Source: Nitrospirota bacterium
Lineage (GTDB): Bacteria; Nitrospirota; Nitrospiria; SBBL01; JAADHI01
Length of the DNA: 33,794 nt
Direction of reading: 5' to 3'
Assembly: GCA_029261155.1 (NCBI GenBank)
Contig: JAJDBW010000083.1
Span: 1 to 33,794, forward strand
Part shown: in pieces, positions 1-8,218 of the stretch
How positions within the stretch are numbered: the stretch's first letter is position 1
Layout: each line of letters opens with the position of its first letter
The notes under the pieces: model-generated
What the model was told of the DNA's origin: nothing
The model's input: only the letters and a program-made list of their open reading frames with translations
Database searches by the model: none
Position numbers and translations under genes: made by a program

Positions 1-53
1 TGAACCCTCCGAAGCTCCTTTATACTCATCCTGATAATGCCCTTTCTTGACAT
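1..53 (-). CDS. Transposase, N-terminal fragment (ISNCY/integrase-core type), cut by window edge
   Basis: Only 17 codons are visible, reading MSRKGIIRMSIKELRRV. The stretch SIKELRRV matches the opening of transposases that begin with a helix-turn-helix domain followed by an integrase-type DDE core, commonly filed under ISNCY. The start is well supported: AAGGAGGA lies at 58-65 on the minus strand, four bases before the ATG. Family assignment rests on a very short stretch and is therefore tentative. Confidence 0.55.
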   Translation of the reverse strand, partial: MSRKGIIRMSIKELRRV

Positions 54-93
54 GCTGTCCTCCTTGAGATGAGCAACAGCCTATCAATAAATA

Positions 94-134
94 GGACATT
101 TCTATTTTGGCCAAACCGGACATTATCATTTTGG
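94..134. repeat. Tandem 17-bp motif inside the IS end
   Basis: Two directly repeated copies of GGACATTnnnATTTTGG lie at 94-110 and 118-134, matching at 14 of 17 positions and separated by 7 bases. They sit between the presumed IS tip and the transposase start, so they are probably transposase binding sites. Confidence 0.6.
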
Positions 135-212
135 GATTACACAAAAAAGAATTTCCTGGAATCGGTTCAGGGCGAATGGGATTGGTTTGATTAAGAATAG
201 CAGAAAATGATC

Positions 213-674
213 TTATCGGCTGGGACGGCCTCGCCTAGGGCTTTGGGGTAGACTTTCATATCTTTCCTTCAGCTTAGGATGCGCTGTAAGGAAGTTTTGC
301 ACGGCTTCTTCTTCTGCGAAAACATCGGGGCTGTTTTCCTGATATTGATCAATGGTCAAGTCGTGTTTGGAAAGAACCTCAGAAAGGTGGGCGTTAATTT
401 CTTCTTCTAATTTTCGAAGTTCGTCCATAGAGGGCCCCCCTTCGGGCCCAAATTGCGGCGGCTTGCGAACCTTGAAAAAATCCCGCATCGATTCGCCGAT
501 ATCGATTCTTGCCCGGACATAGCGCTCGATTTCGGTTTCTGTAATATGCGAAGCGAAAACCGGAAGCCCGAGGCCCAAGCTGAGGGCCAATATTAATAGG
601 ATTGTAGAGCGCGAGAAGGTCGTGAAAATGGATTTCATCGGGTGTTTTGGGGGATGCCTTTTGATGTTTGTCAT
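213..674 (-). CDS. Small exported protein, DUF4168-like
   Basis: The 153-residue product has a basic start, a hydrophobic segment at about residues 24-40 and a likely signal peptidase site after FA-S (near residue 42), so it should be periplasmic. The mature part is charged and mostly helical, with a segment reading KHDLTIDQYQE and a C-terminal FLTAHPKLKERYESLP. That order (helix, L-T/S-x-x-x-Y, then a short P-x-L-x-x-x-Y/I stretch) resembles DUF4168 proteins, but the match is weak. The ATG at 674 has AGGAGA at 681-686, six bases upstream, which favours it over the internal Met13. No enzyme motif is visible. It stands alone between the IS end and a divergent secreted-protein gene. Confidence 0.75.
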   Translation of the reverse strand: MTNIKRHPPKHPMKSIFTTFSRSTILLILALSLGLGLPVFASHITETEIERYVRARIDIGESMRDFFKVRKPPQFGPEGGPSMDELRKLEEEINAHLSEVLSKHDLTIDQYQENSPDVFAEEEAVQNFLTAHPKLKERYESLPQSPRRGRPSR

Positions 675-1050
675 CGCGTCTCTCCTAAAATTTAAGCCGA
701 AATCGATCTGGGCAATCCGTCGTGATATTTAAAGTCTAGGCTAGTGTATCCATGAGATATATTGAAAGCAAGAGGGATTTTTACGCGAGGAAGGGCTTTG
801 ATCACCGTAATAATAAAAGAAACCGCGAGAGGTAAGAATATGGGCAGAGGAGTCTCAAGAATGGATCACTTCTACTAACTATTTGATAAAATTTGTAAAT
901 TATTTCTTTCTCTGGTCTATTCCTTCGAACGTCCGCAGTGAATCTCCGACGAAAATACAGTTTCTTTTTTTATCTGCCCGGTTGAAAATCCTTGGCCGGG
1001 ATGGGCTTGTAATAAGGTAAGGCTCATGGAAAGATATACTTATTTTCTTC
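675..1050. other. Intergenic region, no gene seen
   Basis: About 375 bases separate the divergent genes. The part before 1051 is AT-rich with frequent stops and no credible reading frame. A short CCCGG/CCGGG dyad lies near 977-1000, without a T-tract. I recognise no RNA gene or riboswitch. Confidence 0.5.
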
Positions 1051-1079
1051 TTGACAATATTCTTGCGTATTGCTATATC
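1051..1079 (+). promoter_or_regulatory. Sigma-70 type promoter of the secreted-protein operon
   Basis: A perfect -35 box TTGACA (1051-1056) is followed by a 17-base spacer and TATATC (1074-1079) as the -10 box. Transcription should begin near 1086, immediately before a perfect dyad, and about 50 bases before the first gene. Confidence 0.75.
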
Positions 1080-1086
1080 ATACGTG

Positions 1087-1109
1087 TTCTAATGTGACTC
1101 ACATTAGAA
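1087..1109 (+). promoter_or_regulatory. Perfect dyad at the predicted transcript start (operator or 5' hairpin)
   Basis: The arms TTCTAATGTG (1087-1096) and CACATTAGAA (1100-1109) are exact reverse complements around a 3-base centre. The core TGTGA-C-TCACA resembles a compressed CRP/FNR-type half-site pair. Lying at about +1 to +24 of the predicted transcript, it could be a repressor operator or a 5' stem-loop that protects the mRNA. Which of the two cannot be told from sequence alone. Confidence 0.65.
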
Positions 1110-1138
1110 TGTTAATGAGGAATAAGGAGGTAATACCT

Positions 1139-1990
1139 ATGGCAGTCAAACAAGTAGTAAACCGGCTTCTTCTATCTGTGACGGTTGTGGCGATCACTCT
1201 CTTTGTTGGAGGGAATGCGCAGGCCATCGATAATATCACGGATCAGAATACAGCCGATAGTGTGAACTTCGGTTTTAATCCGAATGTCAACCTCATTCCA
1301 GCAGCAACCAGGGACACCACTGTAGGTGGTCCTTGTTTTAAATGTCCGAATACGTCTCCTGATGCGGGCGGAACCACAGCCGGTGCGCTGACGGACAACA
1401 TGGACGGGATTATCAAAACCAACAATCTCGCCAATGTTGGCCAAGAGGGTTTCCTGCCCACGCTTCAAGGGCAGAGCGGTATCCCGGGTGGCCTCGTAAA
1501 CAATGCGAGTGGCTTCACCGTCACCATCAGCACTCCGGGGATTGACTTCCTGGATGCGGGTTCTCCGGTGGCGAATCCCAACCCGACAGTCGATCTCGAC
1601 GGCAATCCTTTAGGTACCGTGGGGACAGCGGGCATGAGCATGGGATTCAGCAACTCGTTTACATTTAGACCTGGCGCTGGCTCGTTTGCAACACAAAATA
1701 TGGTACAGTCCACTTTTACTGGCCAAGACAGCGAAGATAGTGTCCAGTTGGTTCGGTTCATCGACTCCTTTGACCAAAGCACGCCGCAGGTTCTTGTTTC
1801 TTCAGGCGCTGTGGATGCAACGGTCAATTGGGATCAGACCATTCAAGAAGGCGGTTTCTTGTTGAGCAACAATGTGGGTTCCTTTACCTACAACGGCAAC
1901 ACCGTCTTTCCGGCAGCAGCAGCGCCGACAGGTCCGGGACAGACCCAAGGTCTGGCACCGACTTGTATTGGTGGTGGTGGAGTCTGCTAG
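1139..1990 (+). CDS. Secreted protein of unknown function, Gly/Asn/Thr-rich, Cys-containing
   Basis: The 283-residue product begins with a clear signal peptide: MAVKQ, a hydrophobic core and a cleavage site after NAQA (about residue 29). The mature chain is low in charge and rich in Gly, Asn, Thr and Ser, as in beta-rich surface proteins. It carries two cysteine pairs, CFKC near residue 65 and C-I-G4-V-C at the extreme C-terminus. I recognise no family. The start is set by AAGGAGG at 1124-1130, eight bases before the ATG; an upstream in-frame ATG at 1070 lies inside the promoter and is rejected. It is the first gene after a strong promoter and is followed by a terminator, so it is probably made in excess of the genes downstream. 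It may be cargo of the large outer-membrane protein two genes on (inference). Confidence 0.85.
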   Translation: MAVKQVVNRLLLSVTVVAITLFVGGNAQAIDNITDQNTADSVNFGFNPNVNLIPAATRDTTVGGPCFKCPNTSPDAGGTTAGALTDNMDGIIKTNNLANVGQEGFLPTLQGQSGIPGGLVNNASGFTVTISTPGIDFLDAGSPVANPNPTVDLDGNPLGTVGTAGMSMGFSNSFTFRPGAGSFATQNMVQSTFTGQDSEDSVQLVRFIDSFDQSTPQVLVSSGAVDATVNWDQTIQEGGFLLSNNVGSFTYNGNTVFPAAAAPTGPGQTQGLAPTCIGGGGVC

Positions 1991-2017
1991 ACGTTTTTTA
2001 TAGACTCAAGAAAAGTG

Positions 2018-2053
2018 GAGAGGCTTCCCTAAAAAGAAGCCTCTCTCTTTTTT
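2018..2053 (+). terminator. Intrinsic terminator between the two secreted-protein genes
   Basis: GAGAGGCTTC (2018-2027) pairs perfectly with GAAGCCTCTC (2036-2045) across an 8-base loop, and a T-rich run follows (2046-2053). It lies 27 bases after the first gene and 20 before the second. No separate promoter is obvious for the second gene, so the terminator probably acts as a partial stop that sets the ratio between them. Confidence 0.85.
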
Positions 2054-2073
2054 ATCATCAGGTTGGTTTAAAT

Positions 2074-3129
2074 ATGGACAAAGGACTCAAGACAAAAACG
2101 GGAATAACTTTTCTCACAGCGATCGTTATTTTTTTTGGCGGATTTGTGGGGGAGGCCTTTGCTCAAATTGGACCGTCTGGTAATAACTTTACAACTCAAA
2201 CTTTAACCAACCAAGACAACAGCAGTTTTCTACACAATACCGTCAACGACCAGTGTTGTTTTGAGCGCTTAGACGGAACCGCAGTTGATCGGGGCCTCAC
2301 GCCGAACCTTTTTGGTTTTCGCGCGGGCTTCGATCAAGATGGCGTCGACTTTAGAGGAGACGATAACACGCATCGGGGTTGTATCGGAGATATTTGCTTC
2401 TCCATTCCTGCCATGCATGCGGGCGCGGACACCCAGTTCGGAAACGGTGTACCGGTGGGGTCGAGCGAGAGCGTGCTTCCTTTTCAATTACAATCCAACC
2501 TAACGGTGTCGGAACAGCTCGTCGCAACTGACGGTGGCGGCGGTTTTGGTGGCGGCTTCGGCGGCGGAAACTCTTCCGCACCTTTTAACGTCGATTTTTC
2601 GATCAGCCATTCACAAGCCCTTTTTTCACGCCCCGACCCGAATGGAAGCGGCAATCGACTCAATACTATCGTGTTTGCCTTTGATCAATCCGTCCAATCG
2701 GGCGTACCTGGTGGAAGTCGCGGCGGGCCCATTTCATTTCTTAATGGCGATAACCGAGACTCGGGTGAAGGTTCGGGCTGTGATTTTTGTGGAGACCAAG
2801 GAGAGCGCGTCGCCAGACAACAAGATTTTGGCATGTCGTTTACCATTTTATCGACAACAGACAGCAACGGTAATATGCTTGGCACAGCAACCGGGACATT
2901 TCAACAAACGCTTACCATGAGTGATGTGTTGGCGCCAAACAATACGGCATCATGCGGGACGACTTGCATCGGACAAATGGGGCCAGTGACGATTGGAGGC
3001 GCGTTTACTTTTGACGGAACATTCGTGAATATTACCACTGACAGTATCGATATCAACGGTGTCCCCCAAACGGTGGGTTCAACCGACCCGCTTGGTGTCC
3101 CCACCAACCAAACCATCGCAGTCCCTTGA
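2074..3129 (+). CDS. Secreted protein of unknown function, Gly-rich with cysteine pairs
   Basis: The 351-residue product has a signal peptide (MDKGLKTKT, hydrophobic core, cleavage after AFA near residue 31). The mature part contains a Gly-rich linker (GGGGFGGGFGGG, about residues 150-165) and several cysteine pairs (DQCCF, GCIGDICF, GCDFCGDQ, SCGTTC). The C-terminal half, from about residue 250, alternates polar and hydrophobic residues (FQQTLTMSD, IGGAFTFDGTF) as in beta-sheet or small-barrel domains. No known family is recognised. Like its upstream neighbour it is a low-charge, Gly/Asn-rich exported protein with a Cys-x-Gly-rich character, so the two may be distant relatives. The reading frame stays open upstream to 1828 but that part lies over the terminator and the previous gene; the signal peptide fixes the start at 2074, although no strong ribosome site is visible. 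Only three bases separate its stop from the next gene. Confidence 0.82.
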   Translation: MDKGLKTKTGITFLTAIVIFFGGFVGEAFAQIGPSGNNFTTQTLTNQDNSSFLHNTVNDQCCFERLDGTAVDRGLTPNLFGFRAGFDQDGVDFRGDDNTHRGCIGDICFSIPAMHAGADTQFGNGVPVGSSESVLPFQLQSNLTVSEQLVATDGGGGFGGGFGGGNSSAPFNVDFSISHSQALFSRPDPNGSGNRLNTIVFAFDQSVQSGVPGGSRGGPISFLNGDNRDSGEGSGCDFCGDQGERVARQQDFGMSFTILSTTDSNGNMLGTATGTFQQTLTMSDVLAPNNTASCGTTCIGQMGPVTIGGAFTFDGTFVNITTDSIDINGVPQTVGSTDPLGVPTNQTIAVP

Positions 3130-3132
3130 ACG

Positions 3133-6100
3133 GTGTCCACTGCGTTAAAGGGGCTTAATCGTCTCGTTTCCAATACCTTTTTAATTTTTTTATTTCTTTC
3201 CTTTTCCTTCTCTTCTTCCGTTTTTTCCCAAGTATTTCCTGAAGCCTCCGACGTAATATCCGAGAAGGAACTTTTCGATCAAGGTCTTCGTTTCTTGGAA
3301 AAAGCAGATTTGGACAATGCGGTTGAGGCCTTTCGATCAGTTCTTCAACAAAACCCGAACAACCTTCTCGCGCATCTCAACCTGGGTATTATTTACAATC
3401 GATCCGGAAAAAGGGATTTGGCTATTGAATCCTTTAAGGCCGCTGAGCGCTTAAGGCCGGATCTCCTTCAACCCCCCTTGCTCTTAACCCAAGTTTATGT
3501 TCTTGAAGGGCGCATCGAAGAAGCGGAACAGTCCGTGAAGCGGGCCATCGCCAATGATGCCTCGAATGCACAAAGCCATTATCTTCTGGGACTCATTTAC
3601 CGGGATCAGAACCGTTTCCCGGAAGCCATTTTCGAATTTGAAACAGTCCTCACTTTAAAGGGCGATGAGGCCAGTCGTAAAGGGGCACAAACGCAAATTG
3701 ACGAGTTTAAGAACAGGGCCGAGCTTCACCTCAATCGAGGTCTTGCCTTCTTTAAGGCCGACCGCTTCGAGCAGAGCTTGGAAGAATTTGAACAGGTTCT
3801 GGTCCATAGTGCGAGGAATTATATCGCTTCCTACTACACCGCCCTGATCCATAAACTTTACAATCGGCTCGAAAAAGCCGAGACGGCTTTACTTGCCGCT
3901 CTCCAAGAAAAACCAGATCTCACGATTGCCCGTCTTGTCTTGGGTGAAACCTACCAACTGCAGGGACGTGTCCGGGAAGCGATCTTGGCTTATCAAGCGA
4001 TACGCGATGAAGCCCTTGATCCCAATAGTCCAGAAGTGGCGGTTGCAAAACAAAAACTCAGCCAGATGGGGGAGACCCCTGAAATAGGTGAAAAGATAAC
4101 TGAACATCTTAAAAAAGGGGTGGCCTTCATAGAAGAGAAGGCTTTCGAATCGGCCGAACTCGAATTTCACGCCGTGCTCAAACTGATTCCTCAGAATATC
4201 GTTGCGCATTTCAGTCTCGGTCTTATTGCGATTCAAAAGAAGGAAATCCAAGAGGCAGAAAGCCTCTTTCTGAAGGCCGTTGAAATCGACCCGAATCATT
4301 TTTTAAGCTTAATGCAGCTCGGGGCGATCTATGAAACACGCATTTCGGGAAAAAACGTGAGCGACCTCTTCGATGATAAGCGGGCTGGCCAACGGCAAGC
4401 TGAGATCGACAAGGCCATCCAAATTTACGAACGCGCCCTCGCCGCACAACCTCAGAATCCAACACCCCTATACCGCATTGCTGTAATCCATGAAGAAACC
4501 CTATCCTATAAAGCCGCAATTGCGTCTTATAAAAAAGTCCTTGTCTTGAAAAGCGCGGAAGAAAATCCCGTTTACAAAATAGCCCAAGCCAAGGTGGATG
4601 AGTATGAAAAACGCTATAACGTGACCTTCAACGATGCCTTCATAAGCTACGACAGCAACACCAGCCAAAACAACACACCGCTAAGCGAGGTAAAATCGAA
4701 TTTAAATCTGGGCCTCGCTTACTTTTTTGTGAAAACAAACCGTTTTCGCCTGCCGCTACAGGTGCAAACCAACCATCTGTATTTTCATCGGCAACAAACC
4801 TATTTAAACAACGAGAGTCTCTCGGTTTCTTTTATCACGACGACGCCTTCTCAGCTCACCCTGGTGCAAGGCTATACGCTGCGTTATGGTTTCCAGGGTG
4901 GAACGAACAGGGCCAATGAGTCTCTTTATAAATCGGATATCTATAACGCACAGATTCTAATGCGCGGTCGCTTCCCGACCCTTACGACCTTGAGTTTTGA
5001 CTATATCGAAAACGAATCGTTTACGATTCCATTTTTGGACGCGACAAGGCAGATCGCCAAACTCTCTTTGGACCAAGATCTGAGTGTCGGTGGTTTTTAT
5101 TTTGGAAGTTTCCAATTGGCCTATGGCTATGCGGATGACAATATTCTTGCTAATGACCTGGCAAACCGATCTCAAAGCCTGTCTCTCAGTTATCGCATCC
5201 CATTAACGGAAAAATTAACGAGCACTGTTCAGCTGACGGGCGCCATAACCAAATTCCGAAATCCCGACTCGACTGCGCAGGTCGTAGACGGCCTGGTTCG
5301 TTACCGCCGGAATGAATATACCTCTTGGTCGCTTGGTTTTACCTATCGCTTACAGCCTGGCCTCATCCTCTATGCGAATTTCTCAAGAGACGAAAATCGA
5401 TCGAACCTCGTCACAGCTAGAGATGTCATTCTTGAATTACTGGCAAACGGAGGATCGACAGGTGTCGTGCCAGAACTCCTCCGTGAAGACTCGGTTCTTC
5501 GTGAATCTAATCAGGCCCCTCCGCTGGGTTCTTATCAGCAAAATGTGGTGTCCTTTGGCTTGAGCTATGCGACGGATCTTAGGGTGCCCGCGCCCCAATG
5601 GTCGGGGCTGGGAAAGCGCCTAAATGTCGCGCTCCTTACCGGATATTATCGCCCTTCGCTGAAAGAGCTTGATCAGGTGATGGCGGACCCGGCGCTCATT
5701 ATCAGCCAAGATCCCAACAGTCTTATCCCCTCGAATCCCGATTTTCGATCCGAAGACAGAAATCTTTTTGTCCCTGAGATTGAAGGCGATTATTCGTCGG
5801 GTGTCGAAGTGGAATGGGAACTAAGCCCCAAGCATGCCTTGGTCTTTAGTCTGCTTCAATGGCAAAACGCTTCCTTCAATCGTGACGACATTCCTTTATT
5901 GTTGGACCCGAACAGAGACCCGATTATCGTCCCGAGAAGCACCCGCTATAACCTGTCCATCAACCAATTTTTACTGGGATGGCGTTATTCCTTTTGGTCG
6001 CGCCCAGAAAAAGGCCGCCTATTTTTTAATTTTGGCCTGCTCGGCGCAGCACTTAGCGACTTTACCATCGATTCACTCGTTCAGGTCGAGAACCCGCCAG

Positions 6101-7929
6101 CGGGTTTTCAACCGATCGCCTCTTTCGGTTCGATGGAGGCTCGTGGGAGCGGCTTCGTCACGCGATTCGGCATGGGCGGTGAATATTTCCTTACCCCATG
6201 GTTTTCGTTCGGACTTAATGCCGCTTATGTCTTCGGCAATATTACGAAGTTGACGATTGAACGGGATTTTCCGGCCGATTTCCAAGGCATTCCGCCGGGC
6301 TTGCCGGGTATCGTCCCCAGCCCGTGTTTCCGCCAAGTCGACGAGCGGACGGTAGACGAAGTCGTTCAAATCGCCGTTTGCGAACAAGATTTGGAAGTCG
6401 ATGTTTTTCAACGGAGAAGCCTGCGGATCCGACTTGATGGGTATGCGGTGGATGCGGCACTGCGCTTTCATTTTGGCAAAGCCGCAGTGGCCGGGAGCCT
6501 GCTCGATCGCTTTTTAAATGGAGATTCAAGAGAAGCGGAGGCTTCCCTGTGGAAGACCCTTCGCGCCAATTTATCGGTGAATGGCTCTCTACAAAATGAA
6601 ACGGCTTATCGTATTTTCGAACCGGTTACCTTTACAAAAAACCTATATCTCCTCCGGCTCAATACCCACTATTCTTTTTCGAGCCGTTTTCACCTCACCA
6701 CAAACGTCCGAACTTTCTACGATGCGATCTATGATCTCGTCGATATCGATACCATCAGCCCGAGACGTTTTCCGAATACGGTCTTGACGCAGATCCCACA
6801 GAATCCAAGCTCCGAAGAGGTTGCGTCGGTTAATATCGATAATTCGAGGGATGTCGAAATCGTAAAAAGGGGCTTTGAGTTCAGAGAGATATTCCTCGAT
6901 ATCAATACCAAGAAGGTCGATCTTCGCCTGGGTCGCCAAATTGTCCGTTGGGGCGTCATCGAGGGCGCGCGTGTCGTGGACGAACTGAATCCCTTCGACT
7001 TCTCCGAATTTATTTTGAGGGAAGTCGAAGACCGTTTTATTCCACTTATGATGGTACGAACAAAATTTTACCCCGGTAACTATACCTTCGACCTGGTCTG
7101 GATTACGGAAGTGGAGCCGCACAAGCCGGCGCCGGCGGGAAGCGAATTCGAACAGTTCGAAATCCTTCCCGGTTTTGTCCCGCCCGAATCTTTCCTCGAT
7201 TCATCGCTTAATCTTAAAGACAAGGCCTTTGAGAATACCGAAGTGGGCGGACGCTTGATCGGCAATTTCTCGGGATGGGAATTGTCTGTCTCGGGTTTGT
7301 ATACTTGGGACGATTTCCCTTCCAGTTTCCGTGTGATCCAAGGGAATGTCGATAATCCTTTCGACAATACCATTGAAACGACCTTTACGCCTGAGCTCAA
7401 ACGCATTACGGTCATCGGGACCACCCTTTCCAAAAGTTTTGGAAAAGTTGTCCTCAATAGCGAATTCTCCTATACCTACGACAAATTTTTCGGAACGCGC
7501 TTAGAAGTCGGCGGTCTGGATCCGGGTATTCAGTTGGGCGAAGCACAACGGGACTACATCAAATATGGCCTCGGTTTCGATTTCAGCCTCTATAATATCG
7601 ATTTTTCGACCGTATTTCTCGAACAACGAATCTTTGATTGGCAACCGGCCATTTTACAGGACGAAGTCGACTCCGTGGTCTCGTTGTTTTTGAGGAAAAG
7701 CTTTTCAAATGATCGGATGGGCGTCCAGTTGCTCACGCTTTATTTTCTGAACGAAAACGATTTCTTATTGCGCCCGCGCCTTGACGCCAGTATAACCGAT
7801 GCCGTCAAGGCGCGATTCGGAGGGGATTTTTTTATTGGGGACCGGGGCGGAACCGTTGGTGAATTCGATTTTATCGGATTTTTCAACGACAGTGATCGAC
7901 TCTATCTTGAAGTTATGTACAGTTTTTAG
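3133..7929 (+). CDS. Giant outer-membrane protein: TPR domain plus two beta-barrel regions (DUF1302-like C-terminus)
   Basis: This 1598-residue protein starts at GTG three bases after the previous stop, giving a signal peptide (hydrophobic residues 14-32, cleavage near FSQ-V). Residues about 40-490 are roughly ten tetratricopeptide repeats, for example AHLNLGIIYNRSGKRDLAIE. From about 495, after YDSNTSQNN, the sequence alternates like membrane beta-strands up to ALRFHFG near residue 1112, as in TPR-barrel proteins of the Slam/DUF560 style. A second barrel-like part follows (about 1150-1598). It contains LRLGRQIVRWG and ELNPFDFSEF, which resemble DUF1302/alginate-export-type porins, and ends in LYLEVMYSF with the terminal Phe expected of BAM substrates. 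Known TPR-barrel proteins usually have one barrel. The likely role is outer-membrane export or assembly, with the periplasmic TPR domain binding cargo from neighbouring genes (inference). A Bcs/Pga-type polysaccharide exporter is less likely, as no polysaccharide enzymes are nearby. Confidence 0.88.
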   Translation: MSTALKGLNRLVSNTFLIFLFLSFSFSSSVFSQVFPEASDVISEKELFDQGLRFLEKADLDNAVEAFRSVLQQNPNNLLAHLNLGIIYNRSGKRDLAIESFKAAERLRPDLLQPPLLLTQVYVLEGRIEEAEQSVKRAIANDASNAQSHYLLGLIYRDQNRFPEAIFEFETVLTLKGDEASRKGAQTQIDEFKNRAELHLNRGLAFFKADRFEQSLEEFEQVLVHSARNYIASYYTALIHKLYNRLEKAETALLAALQEKPDLTIARLVLGETYQLQGRVREAILAYQAIRDEALDPNSPEVAVAKQKLSQMGETPEIGEKITEHLKKGVAFIEEKAFESAELEFHAVLKLIPQNIVAHFSLGLIAIQKKEIQEAESLFLKAVEIDPNHFLSLMQLGAIYETRISGKNVSDLFDDKRAGQRQAEIDKAIQIYERALAAQPQNPTPLYRIAVIHEETLSYKAAIASYKKVLVLKSAEENPVYKIAQAKVDEYEKRYNVTFNDAFISYDSNTSQNNTPLSEVKSNLNLGLAYFFVKTNRFRLPLQVQTNHLYFHRQQTYLNNESLSVSFITTTPSQLTLVQGYTLRYGFQGGTNRANESLYKSDIYNAQILMRGRFPTLTTLSFDYIENESFTIPFLDATRQIAKLSLDQDLSVGGFYFGSFQLAYGYADDNILANDLANRSQSLSLSYRIPLTEKLTSTVQLTGAITKFRNPDSTAQVVDGLVRYRRNEYTSWSLGFTYRLQPGLILYANFSRDENRSNLVTARDVILELLANGGSTGVVPELLREDSVLRESNQAPPLGSYQQNVVSFGLSYATDLRVPAPQWSGLGKRLNVALLTGYYRPSLKELDQVMADPALIISQDPNSLIPSNPDFRSEDRNLFVPEIEGDYSSGVEVEWELSPKHALVFSLLQWQNASFNRDDIPLLLDPNRDPIIVPRSTRYNLSINQFLLGWRYSFWSRPEKGRLFFNFGLLGAALSDFTIDSLVQVENPPAGFQPIASFGSMEARGSGFVTRFGMGGEYFLTPWFSFGLNAAYVFGNITKLTIERDFPADFQGIPPGLPGIVPSPCFRQVDERTVDEVVQIAVCEQDLEVDVFQRRSLRIRLDGYAVDAALRFHFGKAAVAGSLLDRFLNGDSREAEASLWKTLRANLSVNGSLQNETAYRIFEPVTFTKNLYLLRLNTHYSFSSRFHLTTNVRTFYDAIYDLVDIDTISPRRFPNTVLTQIPQNPSSEEVASVNIDNSRDVEIVKRGFEFREIFLDINTKKVDLRLGRQIVRWGVIEGARVVDELNPFDFSEFILREVEDRFIPLMMVRTKFYPGNYTFDLVWITEVEPHKPAPAGSEFEQFEILPGFVPPESFLDSSLNLKDKAFENTEVGGRLIGNFSGWELSVSGLYTWDDFPSSFRVIQGNVDNPFDNTIETTFTPELKRITVIGTTLSKSFGKVVLNSEFSYTYDKFFGTRLEVGGLDPGIQLGEAQRDYIKYGLGFDFSLYNIDFSTVFLEQRIFDWQPAILQDEVDSVVSLFLRKSFSNDRMGVQLLTLYFLNENDFLLRPRLDASITDAVKARFGGDFFIGDRGGTVGEFDFIGFFNDSDRLYLEVMYSF

Positions 7930-8218
7930 GTGACTCTTTTTTGAGGGGGATTTCCCTTGATGAGTCGAAATCGGTATTGCTGTGTTTCGGCAGGCCCTTC
8001 CAGGATATGAGATAAAATCGTCGGATGGAGCTGGTATTCGCATTCGAATATGGATGTAATTAAGTATAAGATATTGATTATAAATAATAATTAATTTATT
8101 GAGTACGATATTCGATGATGAAAAAAGGCAGTACAAGCCCGGATTTCCAAGTTAATAAGACGGCAAATCACGAATAATTATTATAGAAAAAAAGACGGGT
8201 TTATGGGATAATATCCTC
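7930..8218 (+). promoter_or_regulatory. AT-rich intergenic region with a possible extended -10 promoter
   Basis: The region is very AT-rich and has no open frame. A TGG-GATAAT extended -10 lies at 8204-8212, ending six bases before the next ATG; no good -35 is seen. If used, the lipoprotein mRNA would be leaderless, which would fit the absence of a ribosome site. A small hairpin TATTCG/CGAATA occurs near 8036-8051. Confidence 0.35.

Larger units (their letters stand above)
1..141 (-). mobile_element. End of an insertion sequence leaving the window on the left
   Basis: The minus strand holds the start of a transposase gene at 53, preceded by about 90 bases containing two copies of a 17-base motif (94-110 and 118-134). 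Repeated motifs just inside the tip, ahead of a helix-turn-helix transposase, are typical of IS ends. The outer tip is probably near 141, where the minus strand begins TGTAATCCC. The other end and any target duplication lie outside the window, so the exact boundary is inferred. Confidence 0.6.

Noticed and set aside
1828-2073. N-terminal extension of the second secreted protein
   Set aside because: The open frame runs over the end of the first gene and through the terminator; a typical signal peptide begins at 2074.
7765-8136. Minus-strand open frame over the end of the outer-membrane protein gene
   Set aside because: It is the antisense of a well-supported coding region and has no ribosome site or motif.
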